Made by a program: the position numbers and the translations under genes | Notes under the pieces: model-generated | What the model saw: the letters and a program-made list of their open reading frames with translations, nothing else | Databases searched by the model: none | Told to the model about the DNA's origin: nothing | In this document: piece by piece, positions 51,384 through 60,357 of the stretch | How positions within the stretch are numbered: the first letter of the stretch is position 1 | Layout of the letters: every line of letters begins with the position of its first letter | Assembly: GCF_031202265.1 (NCBI RefSeq) | Contig: NZ_CP100604.1 | Location: forward strand, 2,462,501 to 2,526,500 | DNA: 64,000 nucleotides | Source of the DNA: Bradyrhizobium sp. Ash2021 | GTDB taxonomy: Bacteria; Pseudomonadota; Alphaproteobacteria; Rhizobiales; Xanthobacteraceae | Reading direction: 5' to 3'

Positions 51384-52025
51384 GGCCTCGCCCTGGTATT
51401 CCGCCCAAAGGTATGCGCAGCAGCGCCTGGCACAGTCCGGCGGCGACGGCAAGAAAATGCGCTGCGCTACCTTGGTCATCGTCTGCGACGCCGAAGTAGG
51501 CTGCCGCCTGCTCGATCAGGTTTCCCCAGCGATAGCGATGTGATCGTTGATGTCACTGATATCAGTCGTTTGATTGGGCATGGATACTCTCCATGAATTC
51601 GACCAACGCGGCAGGGATAGAAGGGCGGTCGGCCGCATATCGACCGGCCGCAGTTACCCGGTCTAGGGAGCGGGAGGAACGCCGGGTGCCGTCAGAACTA
51701 CATGACGAACCCGAACGATGCTTTTGCAATATTCGCGAGTCTGTTGACGCCTTGCGTTAATATCAGAGCATACAAAACACTTCACCAACTCCGGACGTAG
51801 ACGTCCAGGCCGCCGTGCTTGCTGGCATTTGTCCGCGAGTTCGTGAAAGATCATGTGGAGGGCTAGAGCGAGACGCGGCTCCGGGATGATGTCGAGCCCT
51901 GCAAGGAGAATACACGCTTTGAATGCAGAACTTCGTGACGCAAAATCCCGGCCGCGCCTCCGAATGGATCGGAGAAAGTCGGCCCCATGTGTTTACCCGC
52001 TACGGTACATTTAGCACGACGGTGG
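51384..52025. other. 640 bp with relics only
   Basis: Holds the small relic at 51415-51581. A 63-codon minus frame (51663-51854) reads RPGRLRPELVKCFVCSDINA, unrecognised and without ribosome site, so not annotated. The rest shows nothing. Confidence 0.4.
51415..51581 (-). pseudogene. Frameshifted relic of a small conserved protein
   Basis: ATG 51581 starts MPNQTTDISDINDHIAIAGE then TGA at 51518. The neighbouring frame continues NLIEQAAAYFGVADDD. Both pieces match a small Bradyrhizobium family I remember (ISDINDHIAIVRDNLRQLIEQAA...), so one frameshift splits it. Confidence 0.4.
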
Positions 52026-52235
52026 CTAACAACAGCGACAGATGATTAGCTTTAGCTTTCTATCGAGCGAAGCGTCCAAAAGCCTCTCTGTCGCATTAAA
52101 GATCGTGATGCGCGTTTGAACGGCATCGTCCTCGGCCGAGTTCGGGGCAAACGCGCTGCCGCGTGGCTGTACATGTACGCTCTCAGCCGCTCCTGGGGCT
52201 GCCGTTGGCGGCTGACTAGAGAGAGGGTCAGCCAT
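52026..52235 (-). CDS. Small protein with C-terminal KLIICRCC (Cys-tail family C)
   Basis: 69 residues from MADPLSSQPPTAAPG. It shares VHVQPRGSAFAPNSAEDDAV with the 30242 protein and ends LDRKLKLIICRCC. Unlike the other two members it has no obvious signal peptide and no clear ribosome site; it starts just after the stop of the 52253 gene. Either the leader was lost or translation is coupled to that gene. The conserved C-terminus still makes it a real family member. Confidence 0.6.
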   Translation of the reverse strand: MADPLSSQPPTAAPGAAESVHVQPRGSAFAPNSAEDDAVQTRITIFNATERLLDASLDRKLKLIICRCC

Positions 52236-52252
52236 CACGGTTGCTGGCGGCT

Positions 52253-52438
52253 TTAGGCGGTCCGAAGTCCGCGCAGCCATTTTCGGCTTTCGTCGCGGCG
52301 GGCCTTGAGGCGTTCCACGCACTTCTTTGAACAAAGTGGAGTGCGCCAGGAATAATATCGGATGAGACCAAACGGTCCGTCACAGATCGCACAGTGCCTC
52401 GGTGTGCCATGCCGAGTATTTTGAGAGAGATTGAGCAT
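52253..52438 (-). CDS. Small four-cysteine (zinc-finger-like) protein
   Basis: 61 residues. CAICDGPFGLIRYYSWRTPL then CSKKCVERLKARRD: C-x2-C and C-x3-C about 17 residues apart, followed by a basic helix. It resembles a small Bradyrhizobium family with the same GTPRHCAICDG start. AGAGGAGACAGAG lies before ATG 52438. The Cys-tail gene 52026 starts 17 bp after its stop. Confidence 0.7.
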   Translation of the reverse strand: MLNLSQNTRHGTPRHCAICDGPFGLIRYYSWRTPLCSKKCVERLKARRDESRKWLRGLRTA

Positions 52439-52870
52439 CTCTGTCTCCTCTAATCTCTGTGTGAGTCCTGATGATTTTTTCAGTTGCCACCCAGGGAAGC
52501 TGGATCACGTTCGAGCTGGGGCGAGATCGTTGACATTCGCATCACCCAATCGACCACTCCAGAGCTCGTAGCGAGATTAGGATGAGATAGACCAATAGTT
52601 CAATCGTACGTAGGTGCGCGCCGATAGCCGAGAGGGCCGCCAGAACTAAACAAAGGTTTGCGTTAGTGTCCGACGCCTTATTTGGCCAAGCATCCGCATT
52701 TGAACTTGAGGCGCAATAAGAGGGCGCTATTTGCGTCGAGAGACGGCATAACTGATCAAGACCACCTCGTCTCCGTTGCTGTCTTGAAACCAGAAGCAAG
52801 TCCGGGGGTCCGGAAGCATCTTGCCACAGGACCATAGCGTATTTAGCCTTGTGGCCGAGGCCTTGGTGGT
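52439..52870. other. 430 bp without a recognised gene
   Basis: A 97-codon minus frame (52542-52835) has one hydrophobic end segment but no motif or ribosome site. Nothing convincing. Confidence 0.35.
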
Positions 52871-53560
52871 ATGAAAAATGGAACCCGCGCGATGGTGAAA
52901 GGCGTGTCTTCCGGTTCCCCGGCCCCAGTTCGAGAGGACCCGATCGTGCTCGTGATCGATGACGATCCTCTTACCCGTGGCTCACTTAGCAGCCTGTTCC
53001 GCTCGGTCGGATTGGGCGTGAAAGCGTTCGCATCCGCAACAGAGCTGCTGGAAAATCCACTTCCCGCCGTTCCCAGCTGCCTCGTCCTCGATGTTAGACT
53101 ACCTCGGCTGAGCGGGTTCGACCTGCAAACAGAGCTCAGTAGGCTGGGCGTAAATATACCGATCATCTTCCTTACCGGTCATGGGGATATTCCGATGTCG
53201 GTCAAGGCCATGAAAGCGGGTGCCGTTGACTTCCTGACCAAGCCGTTTCGTGACCAGGAGATGCTAGACGCAGTCGCCGGGGCTCTTGAGCGCGACCGGA
53301 AGCGTCGTAGCGAAGAGCAGTCCAATCTGGACATGCGAGCCCGATTTGAAACGCTGACCCCTCGCGAGCGCCAGACTATGTCGCTGGTGACAGCAGGCCT
53401 TATGAACAAGCAAGTTGCCGGCAGAATTGGCATAAGCGAAATGACGGTGAAGATTCACCGTGGCCATGTTATGCGAAAGATGGGTACGAAATCATTGGCT
53501 GATCTGGTGCTCGTCGCTGAAAACCTTGGCATTCGTGGGCAAGACAAAAAGGAAGACTAA
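52871..53560 (+). CDS. FixJ-type response regulator
   Basis: 229 residues (ATG 52892 is an alternative). Receiver with VLVIDDDPLT, phospho-Asp in LDVRLPRLSG, LTGHGDIPMSV and LTKPFR; LuxR HTH with LTPRERQTMSLVTAGLMNKQVA and GISEMTVKIHRGHVMRKM. Same architecture as 28134 and 39239 but clearly diverged. No kinase is adjacent; a receiver-only gene follows 32 bp later. Confidence 0.9.
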   Translation: MKNGTRAMVKGVSSGSPAPVREDPIVLVIDDDPLTRGSLSSLFRSVGLGVKAFASATELLENPLPAVPSCLVLDVRLPRLSGFDLQTELSRLGVNIPIIFLTGHGDIPMSVKAMKAGAVDFLTKPFRDQEMLDAVAGALERDRKRRSEEQSNLDMRARFETLTPRERQTMSLVTAGLMNKQVAGRIGISEMTVKIHRGHVMRKMGTKSLADLVLVAENLGIRGQDKKED

Positions 53561-53592
53561 TACTCAGGTAGTATTTCCTGCAGGGCTGCTCC

Positions 53593-54054
53593 GTGACACC
53601 CTCCGCTTGGCGAAAGCCAGGACAATGGCTTGTCAGCCGGCGGTGGAACGAACGGTTGATCGAGATTCCGCTCATATCGATTGTAGACGACGACGATCTG
53701 TTTCGCGCGGCCATAGAGAAGCTCGTGAAATCACTCGGGCTGGTAGCTCGCACATTTTCGTCAGCTGAGTCGTATCTTCAGTCATCGTGGGTGAAAACAA
53801 CCCGCTGTCTGATAGCGGACATGCAAATGCCAAACATGAGTGGCCTCGAGCTACAGGAGCATTTGTCTCATCTCGGCTTCGACATTCCCATTATTTTCAT
53901 AACCGCCTATCCGGACGACGCTGTAAGAGCGAGGGCAATGAACGCTGGAGCGGTCTGCTTTCTGCACAAGCCGATCGACCTGCAGGGGCGGCGCCTTGCC
54001 GACTGTTTGCAGGATGCACTCAGCAGGGCAAAGCGACCTTCTCCAGGTGCATAG
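53593..54054 (+). CDS. Receiver-only response regulator
   Basis: 153 residues, receiver about 25-150: LISIVDDDDLFR, phospho-Asp in IADMQMPNMSG, FITAYPDD and Lys in FLHKPID. No output domain. The first 24 residues are not receiver-like; a TTG inside ERLIEIPLI may be the true start. Probably an operon with 52871. Such FixJ-like plus single-receiver pairs echo the 27457/28134 arrangement. Confidence 0.82.
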   Translation: MTPSAWRKPGQWLVSRRWNERLIEIPLISIVDDDDLFRAAIEKLVKSLGLVARTFSSAESYLQSSWVKTTRCLIADMQMPNMSGLELQEHLSHLGFDIPIIFITAYPDDAVRARAMNAGAVCFLHKPIDLQGRRLADCLQDALSRAKRPSPGA

Positions 54055-54160
54055 CAGTTTACCCAACCGGAAATCCATGGTTGCAGCCATCGGGCACAAC
54101 CACGTTCACGCGCCACATTGCCGAGGTGACGGCCTGCGGATGACCGGTGTTGGCGCAAAG

Positions 54161-54301
54161 GTTAAGCCCGTTGATCGCTGCATGCAGCAGCTTGGCATCG
54201 GTTGGGAAGGTGATGGCCTTGGGCTGGACGGTGGTGTCCACCGTGACCCGTTTGAGATCGCGTGTGCGCAGCGCACCGGTCTTGTGGGCGACCCTTAAAC
54301 T
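54161..54301 (-). mobile_element. IS5-family transposase fragment
   Basis: Forty-seven codons SLRVAHKTGALRTRDLKRVT then VDTTVQPKAITFPTDAKLLH, the central VDTTVQ-K-I-P-D-LL block of IS5-type transposases. Sequence on both sides is unrelated, so both ends are lost. It abuts the truncated halogenase-like gene. Confidence 0.75.
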
Positions 54302-54321
54302 CTCGGGAAGCTGAAGCCGAG

Positions 54322-54801
54322 GGAGGGTGGTACGCCGCGCCGATACCGGCGGGCGCCGGCATCCTGGCGTTCCACACCGATGCGGATTTGCCCGCCGCAC
54401 GCGATGGGCGGACGCTGTCGACGCTGCTGACGCGGGCGCGACGATTGCCAATGCTCGGATGTCTGTTGCAGGACGCTGGGTGGGACCGGGGCGAACGGAG
54501 TTATTGCGCACAGGGAACCTGGCTCGAAACGGCGGCGGGAGAGGATTGGCTGGCGGTCGGCGATGCCGCGCTGGCGTTTGATCCCATTGCGGCCCAAGGC
54601 CTGTTCAACGCGATGTATCTGGGCCTTGCCACCGCCGAAGCCGCGGAGCGCTGGTTCGAGGGCGAAAGCGATGCGCTTGCGGAATACGCCTCGGAGGTCG
54701 CGAGGACTCGGGACATCTATGTCGATAATAGTGCCGCCTGGTATCGTCAGGAAACCAGCTGGGCCGATCGTCGCTTTTGGGCGAACCGGCATCGGAATTG
54801 A
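54322..54801 (+). pseudogene. C-terminal part of a flavin-dependent halogenase/oxidoreductase
   Basis: The frame GGWYAAPIPAGAGILAFHTD ... DWLAVGDAALAFDPIAAQGL and FNAMYLGLATAEAAERWF is the C-terminal FAD-contact half (GDAAxxFDPxxxQG) of tryptophan-halogenase/geranylgeranyl-reductase-like flavoproteins. The N-terminal half, with GxGxxG, is missing. Just upstream, sequence changes to the IS5 relic, which probably marks the deletion point. The frame is open through the junction but has no native start. Confidence 0.7.
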
Positions 54802-54825
54802 TCCGCGGTATCATTCCAATCATCG

Positions 54826-55203
54826 CTACAGGTCGATGACCCCGCGGCGCGCCGCGTGCGCCACCGCGTCGGTGCGGCCGGTGGCGTCGAGCTTGTCGAG
54901 CAGCGAGCCGACATGGAACTTGGCGGTATGGACCGATATTCCGAGCTGCCTTGCGATGGTCTTGTTCGACGCGCCTTCGGCCATCAGTGCCAGCACGTCG
55001 CGTTCGCGCGGCGTAAGCTCGATGCCATGCGGCTCAATGGCGCTTTGCGGATCGCGTGACACGACCGTGACGGTCGCCGTCTCGCCCGGGGCGGCGAGGC
55101 GGAGACCGGCGACGCCACCGAGCAGCGATGCGAGCCGGTCCGCGAGCACGGGATCGTCGATCTCGACGGCAACGACGATGGCAGGCGCGGTCTCCTCGCT
55201 CAC
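54826..55203 (-). CDS. LuxR-type regulator coupled to the HtrA-like gene
   Basis: 125 residues. The N-terminal ~55 residues look like a shortened receiver without phospho-Asp (AIVVAVEIDDPVLADRLASL). The C-terminal HTH is clear: IELTPRERDVLALMAEGASNKT, GISVHTAKFHVGSLLDKL and RTDAVAHAARRGVIDL. Its ATG overlaps the stop of the HtrA-like gene by ATGA. Without a phospho-acceptor it is probably controlled otherwise, or constitutive. Confidence 0.88.
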   Translation of the reverse strand: MSEETAPAIVVAVEIDDPVLADRLASLLGGVAGLRLAAPGETATVTVVSRDPQSAIEPHGIELTPRERDVLALMAEGASNKTIARQLGISVHTAKFHVGSLLDKLDATGRTDAVAHAARRGVIDL

Positions 55204-56075
55204 GCCTCCGGCCTTTCACCGATCGTCAGCTTGACCCGCGTCGGCTCGCCGCCGCGCCGGATCGCCACGTCGACGACCGAGCCGACGCTGTCGGGGCCGA
55301 GGGCCCGCAACAGCGCGCGCACGCCGGAGAGTTTCTCGTCGTTCCAGCCGACGATCACGTCGCCTTGCCGGATGCCGGCGGCAGCCGACGGCCCCGTCTT
55401 GTCGACGCTCATCACCATCGCGCCGATGCCGTCGTCGAGTTTGATAGGCTGAAGGCCAACCCCGAGATAGCCGCGCGCGATCCGGCCGTGGGTTTCGAGT
55501 CTGGCCGCGACACGATCGATCGTCGCCGCCGGGATGACGATCACCCGTCGCGCCCCCAGCACCGCCATGCCGATCGGTTCGCCGGCGGCGTTCAGCGCGA
55601 GGCCGCCCTGGTGGCTGTGACGCAGCCGGACGTCGAGCTCGATCCTGGCGTCGATGTCGCCGCCGCGAAGGCTGCGCCAGCGGCCGCCGGTGAGCGAGAT
55701 CGTGCCGAGCGCTGCGGCAGGTGCGCCGCGCTCGGCGGCGACCACGATCGAAAGCGAACCGAGCGCCGGCACCTCGGGCAAAAGCTTGATCGGCGCGATG
55801 TCTTTGGCGTCGAACCGCACAAGAGCGATGTCGGTCGTGTGATCGCGGCCGACGATGCTGCCGGACCGTGCCGTTCCATCGGCAAGCTTGATCGAGATCT
55901 CGCCTTCTTCCGCCAACGCCTCGTCGGCGGTCACGACGAGCCCGGGTTTCCAGACGAAGCCGGAAGCGCGCGATCGATGCGAGTGCACCGAGACGATCGA
56001 CGGCGCAGCCCGGGCAACCAGGCTGGCGAGCGCGGAAGAGAACGAAGAAAGGATGGCGGCACTAGGATCAGTCAT
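55200..56075 (-). CDS. HtrA-like trypsin-PDZ protein with a degenerate catalytic triad
   Basis: 291 residues from MTDPSAAILSSFSSAL, GGAG upstream. Protease-fold part (about 25-185): SGFVWKPGLVVTADEALAEE, GRDHTTDIALVRFD, ARIELDVRLRHSHQGGLALN. PDZ domain (about 195-285): RGYLGVGLQPIKLDDGIGAM, AAGIRQGDVIVGWNDEKL. The Asp of the triad is present (TDIALV). The His position (TNNHV in HtrA) reads TADEA, and the Ser position (GNSGGPL) reads SHQGGLA, so peptidase activity is not expected. No signal peptide. A binding or scaffold role is more likely. Confidence 0.88.
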   Translation of the reverse strand: MTDPSAAILSSFSSALASLVARAAPSIVSVHSHRSRASGFVWKPGLVVTADEALAEEGEISIKLADGTARSGSIVGRDHTTDIALVRFDAKDIAPIKLLPEVPALGSLSIVVAAERGAPAAALGTISLTGGRWRSLRGGDIDARIELDVRLRHSHQGGLALNAAGEPIGMAVLGARRVIVIPAATIDRVAARLETHGRIARGYLGVGLQPIKLDDGIGAMVMSVDKTGPSAAAGIRQGDVIVGWNDEKLSGVRALLRALGPDSVGSVVDVAIRRGGEPTRVKLTIGERPEA

Positions 56076-56286
56076 GGGAAAAACTCCGGTTGGGCTGCCA
56101 CTAATTTGGTAAGCGCGGAGGCATTGCGGAACTACCCGGATGGGCAGGAGCATGCCTTGCAGGCCAACTTTCCTTGTCCCCCGCACAAATGGCCTTTCCC
56201 CCAAAACATTTTCCCTGTTAGCTCGGATGGACAGTTTCCTGGAAATGCGGCTGCGATGCAGCGGTATTCCATGCCAATCCGTATCG

Positions 56287-56724
56287 ATGGATACCGAAAT
56301 GACCGATTTTCCCGACGGCGACGCCCCGCGATCCATCAGCGAGATCGCAAGTTTCCACGCCCACGTCTATTACGATCCCGCCACCACGCGCGCCGAGGCG
56401 GAGCGGCTGCGCGGATGGCTGGGTGAGCGGTTTTCCGTCACCTTGGGGAGATGGCACGACGTGAAGGTCGGTCCGCATGACCAAGCGATGTATCAAGTCG
56501 CCTTTGCCAAGGAGATTTTCCCCGAGCTGGTGCCGTGGCTGATGCTCAACCACGGCCCCTTGAGCATTCTGGTCCACCCCAACACGACTAACCCGCGCCG
56601 GGACCATCTTGCCGATCCCCTCTGGATCGGGTCGCCGCTTGCGCTGCATGGCGAGAAGCTGCCGGACCATGCCGAGATGGAACAGGCGCCTGCGCCGAAT
56701 ACGGCGCCGGTTCTCCGGCCCTAG
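56287..56724 (+). CDS. DOPA 4,5-dioxygenase family protein
   Basis: 145 residues. [20 protein letters not shown] with the first His pair, [13 protein letters not shown] and [30 protein letters not shown] follow the bacterial DOPA-dioxygenase-like family; the His residues FHAHVY and VHPNT are likely metal ligands. ATG 56299 is an alternative start. Single gene, converging on 56731 with 6 bp between the stops. Confidence 0.88.
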   Translation: MDTEMTDFPDGDAPRSISEIASFHAHVYYDPATTRAEAERLRGWLGERFSVTLGRWHDVKVGPHDQAMYQVAFAKEIFPELVPWLMLNHGPLSILVHPNTTNPRRDHLADPLWIGSPLALHGEKLPDHAEMEQAPAPNTAPVLRP

Positions 56725-56730
56725 ATCGCG

Positions 56731-58902
56731 TTATCTCGGATTCGGATGACCGTCGAGCCGAAGCTGGTAGACGAAATAAGTCGGCGTGCAAAATCCGATC
56801 TTCCGGCTTTTCAGGATATTCAGGGTTTGCGTACTGACGTTGAATTTTGCGCCGGTCAAAAGCTCCGGCATCTCCTGGCAAATATAGTCTTCCCGGCAAA
56901 ACCGCGACGGCGTGCATACGTTCAAAAGGCCGCGGCCGACACCGGCGGCGAAGACGGCGCTGTCGAAATATCCCTTGGCCATTTGTTCAAAGCCCTTGCC
57001 GCCGACAATCGCGCAGATTTCGTCGGGTATGCTCCCGGGCTGAATTGCCGCCAATTTCGACTCGTCGGGCTTGCACGGACGGGTGATGCGGCCCAGCGGC
57101 ACGCCAATTCTTGTTGGACGGCAGTTGTAATCGTAGCCGCTCAATTTTCCTTCCGGCATTTTATAGATGAGTTCATCTTTACTGACGCGATCATTGAACG
57201 AACGCAGGTTGAAACTTAACGGCTCTTTTGCGTCACTCTTTGCGGTCGAGTCGTCGATGACATTCGAGCGGCAACTCAGGCCCGCGTAGATGTTCTGTGC
57301 GCCGGGCAGGCATTGGCCAAGGTAGGAAGAAGCCGAGGCGTTCGTCACTACTGCCTGGCAACTGAGATTGCGGGTGGAACTGCAGCTCCATTTTGCGGAA
57401 TTCGCAAGATCCGCGTTCAAGGGACACGGCATATTGTCGCCGGCGGGAGCGTAGGTCGGGCCTCCGTTCTCCCAGACCGCCGCGGGCGCGGAAGGGTGCG
57501 GCCGAAACATGTTGGGCGCCTGGCCCGACGAAACTCTCTCGACATAATCCTTGCGGCGGGCAAGTTCGGCGTAGACGTGGGGCGAGAACGGCAATTGCAG
57601 CTTGTTGCCGTCAAGCGCGCTTTTGATTGCGTCCGCACCACTGCCGAAATCAAACCGGTCCACTCCCAGGAAATGAAAGCCTGCGGTCGAAGAAGATTGA
57701 TGGCACCCCATGCAGGACGAAGTATTCAAACGTTCGAGCAGGCCGGCGCCGGATTGCACGAATTTGAGAGATTTCGCCGGAATTCCGGCCGCCGTGACGA
57801 TCTTTCCTGCTTGCTCCCTGTCGACCAAGAGATCAAACGGCCTGTTAGCCACGCGCGAGCTGCCGGCGGTGGAGAAACTGAGCGCGACGTCGGCCTCCAG
57901 ACTTTCAGGCAAGTTGAAGACGCCGGTGTCGATTTCGGCCATGTGGCCCGAGAGATATTCCAGCAACTGCTTCTGCTTGGCGGGATCTTTCAGGATCGCC
58001 TGCACGTCCGGCGTGTTCTCCAGTTTGGCGGGCTGAAATTTTCCGCCTCTAACGGCGAATATCCTCATCCAGTAGATCGCTTGACCCGCGAACTTGCGAT
58101 TCTCCATGTTTTCAAGGTCCGATGGAAAGCGCGCCACCTGGGCGTTGATTTCCATCTGCTTGAAAGTCAGCTTTGAAAGATCAAGTGGGCCCTGCAACAG
58201 GCGCCGGGCAATGACGGTCGGATCGTCTTTATCCATTCCATCGATGCGCCAGAGCGCGGCGATATCCCGGCAATTCTTGCCGTCGTCACCGTAACTGAAG
58301 ACCATATTCACGGTGAAGGGCATGCGCGACGCGTAGGTCTTGCCGTTCATTTTGACGTCGTAACCGAGCCGGTAGATGAAGCGTAGTTCGCCGCAATGGG
58401 CGCGGTCGAAATCGCGGCGGTCCATCCGGTTGACCACACCCGACAATATGAACAACCCGTCGCTGGAGCCGAGCCATTTCTCGTTGAACACGCGCGCGAC
58501 GTTGCCGTTCAGGCGCAAGGTCTTTCCGGCGTCCGTTTTGGCCGACTTCGGGTCGTACGTCCTAAGAATTTCCTTTTCCCAGTCGATTCCCATCCCTGAG
58601 ATGATCCGGGCAACGTCGGCGGACATCACGGCAGCGAATTGTGCGTAGGTTTCGTTGAAGCCCAGCAAATCGCTCGCGCGCGTGGGCCCGGTCGCGACGA
58701 CCGGCAGCGGCAGCTTTTGTGAGGCGTGAATCTTCCTGAACAGGGTCAACAGCGAAAGTGGGGATGTGTTGTCATGATCGAGCTCCGCAAGCAGCGGCGC
58801 CTGGCTGATCAGCGTTGTAACCGGAATGGAGGCCTGCGGAGACTCGGCGAAGCCGCGCGTAGCTGCGAGGATCAACAGGCAGATTATCGAAATGACGCGC
58901 AT
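56731..58902 (-). CDS. Large exported protein with one heme-c motif, unknown family
   Basis: 723 residues. Sec signal (1-19, MRVISIICLLILAATRGFA). The long N-terminal part has RVFNEKWLGSSDGLFILSGV and RMDRRDFDRAHCGELRFIY. A single CXXCH (SSCMGCHQSS, residues 397-401) sits mid-protein, and many further cysteines follow in the C-terminal third, including CLPGAQNIYAGLSC and CREDYICQEMPELL. I do not recognise the family. One heme plus disulfides suggests a periplasmic electron-transfer or peroxidase-like role, which is only inference. It is divergent from the gene at 58966 across 63 bp, so the two likely share regulation. Confidence 0.85.
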   Translation of the reverse strand: MRVISIICLLILAATRGFAESPQASIPVTTLISQAPLLAELDHDNTSPLSLLTLFRKIHASQKLPLPVVATGPTRASDLLGFNETYAQFAAVMSADVARIISGMGIDWEKEILRTYDPKSAKTDAGKTLRLNGNVARVFNEKWLGSSDGLFILSGVVNRMDRRDFDRAHCGELRFIYRLGYDVKMNGKTYASRMPFTVNMVFSYGDDGKNCRDIAALWRIDGMDKDDPTVIARRLLQGPLDLSKLTFKQMEINAQVARFPSDLENMENRKFAGQAIYWMRIFAVRGGKFQPAKLENTPDVQAILKDPAKQKQLLEYLSGHMAEIDTGVFNLPESLEADVALSFSTAGSSRVANRPFDLLVDREQAGKIVTAAGIPAKSLKFVQSGAGLLERLNTSSCMGCHQSSSTAGFHFLGVDRFDFGSGADAIKSALDGNKLQLPFSPHVYAELARRKDYVERVSSGQAPNMFRPHPSAPAAVWENGGPTYAPAGDNMPCPLNADLANSAKWSCSSTRNLSCQAVVTNASASSYLGQCLPGAQNIYAGLSCRSNVIDDSTAKSDAKEPLSFNLRSFNDRVSKDELIYKMPEGKLSGYDYNCRPTRIGVPLGRITRPCKPDESKLAAIQPGSIPDEICAIVGGKGFEQMAKGYFDSAVFAAGVGRGLLNVCTPSRFCREDYICQEMPELLTGAKFNVSTQTLNILKSRKIGFCTPTYFVYQLRLDGHPNPR

Positions 58903-58965
58903 CTATTATTTGTACTACGGCAGCGGGTACTTTACAATTTGAGGCTGAGCGCTCCAGGAGTCGCG

Positions 58966-60201
58966 ATGAAGCCTTTCGGAATCGTATTGCTCATATCTAT
59001 GGCGGGATGCGTGAGCCAACTGACGGCGTCGCCAGCCGTGGCCGCCGAGCCTTACGCCCAGGACGATATGCACAATCATGATGGAAGCCATCCGGCCGGA
59101 TCGAAGGACTGCGGCACCAACTATATGCTGCCAGGAGAGACGGCGAGGCGTGGCTCGCATTCGTTCATGATTCTTGGGCAGGAGGATGCCGATCATATCC
59201 TCGTCGAGCACCGTTCGGGGACGCCGCCGCATAATTATCAGTTCTTGCTCCGTCTTCGCCTGGATCCAGAGGAGATAGCCGCATACCAAAAGGTCCTGAA
59301 GGGGTCCAAAACCCTGCCGGCCTTCACGACGATTTATTACGATGAAGGCGGCGTGCAACGCGACCGCAGCTTTTTCTGCCTGCAGGATTTGCCGAGGATT
59401 TTCGGGCCTCATAAAGACAAGGATGAATTCTCGTCGCTGTTTCCGATCAGGGCGTCATTGCAAAAGAACGCCGACCATGAGGGAGGCTTCGCGATCAAGG
59501 CTTCCGTGGTGCCCGGGCTTTATTTTTCGCTCGATCGCAAAGACATCGAGTTAATCGTATACCGCTATCTTCCTGCCTATTTGCCACAGGAAAGCTTGCG
59601 CAAGGCGATCAAGGCAAATCCCGAAGCCGAAATACCTCTGCTCCAACACGCTCCGCTCTTCGCCACCGAGCCGGCGCAAACGGCATCGCAACATAAATCC
59701 TATATTTCGACTGACGGCGCGATCGCGATGCCCGGAGATGCTTGCCAGCATGACTATTATCTAAAAAAAGCCCCGGTGCCGAAAACGATTCACAATTTCC
59801 TGCTGATGGGCGAGGGCGCCGGCAACAGCGTAATAGCGGTCTATTACGCCGACCGGGCTCCGCACAATTGGCAAGCGGTCCTGACGTTGAAACTGTCGGA
59901 TGAAGAGATGAAGGTCTATCGCGCCGCAAAGTTGGGCAGCAAAAATCCGCCGGTCCTGCAAACGCGGGTCGGTGAGAACAATTATTTCTTCTGCATGAGC
60001 GATCTTCGCAAGCAGATCAGCTCCGGCGAATTCAAGGTGGGCGGCACGATCTATCGGGATTCGGATCTGAGCGACTATCGTCTCGGAACAGCCGTCGGCC
60101 AGATCGATCTGGATGCGAGCAAGGTCGCGGTCGTCGTGAACCGGAATTTGGCGAGCTTGATGAATCCGCTCGCCGTCGCCAAAGATGTTTTGGGACGCTA
60201 G
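58966..60201 (+). CDS. Exported two-repeat protein, possible lipoprotein, unknown function
   Basis: 411 residues, CAGGAG upstream. The N-terminus MKPFGIVLLISMAGC has a lipobox-like MAGC at residue 15, then a His/Asp-rich DDMHNHDGSH. Two homologous units follow: HSFMILGQEDADHILVEHRS...PPHNYQFLLRLRL...FFCLQDL (about 65-150) and HNFLLMGEGAGNSVIAVYYA...APHNWQAVLTLKL...FFCMSDL (about 280-350), so the protein arose by internal duplication. Each unit is preceded by a Cys (KDCGTNY, GDACQHDYY). No catalytic motif recognised. Divergent from 56731 and 156 bp before the cytochrome at 60358. Confidence 0.82.
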   Translation: MKPFGIVLLISMAGCVSQLTASPAVAAEPYAQDDMHNHDGSHPAGSKDCGTNYMLPGETARRGSHSFMILGQEDADHILVEHRSGTPPHNYQFLLRLRLDPEEIAAYQKVLKGSKTLPAFTTIYYDEGGVQRDRSFFCLQDLPRIFGPHKDKDEFSSLFPIRASLQKNADHEGGFAIKASVVPGLYFSLDRKDIELIVYRYLPAYLPQESLRKAIKANPEAEIPLLQHAPLFATEPAQTASQHKSYISTDGAIAMPGDACQHDYYLKKAPVPKTIHNFLLMGEGAGNSVIAVYYADRAPHNWQAVLTLKLSDEEMKVYRAAKLGSKNPPVLQTRVGENNYFFCMSDLRKQISSGEFKVGGTIYRDSDLSDYRLGTAVGQIDLDASKVAVVVNRNLASLMNPLAVAKDVLGR

Positions 60202-60357
60202 CTTCGCGTCAGTCCGGCCGTCGCAGGCGTGAGAGCTGCCCGTCCGGGGCTGAACTTCGCCGAAAAGACCGAGGGCGGGAATGCGGCCATGGCCTCTTCG
60301 CCGAAGTGTTTGAGCTAGGTCAATTTACTCGGCCGCGCGAGCGCTATTCACTTAAAC

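Noticed and set aside
55128..56426. 432-codon plus-strand frame over the HtrA-like gene
   Set aside because: Arg/Asp-rich shadow of a gene with clear PDZ and trypsin-fold motifs.
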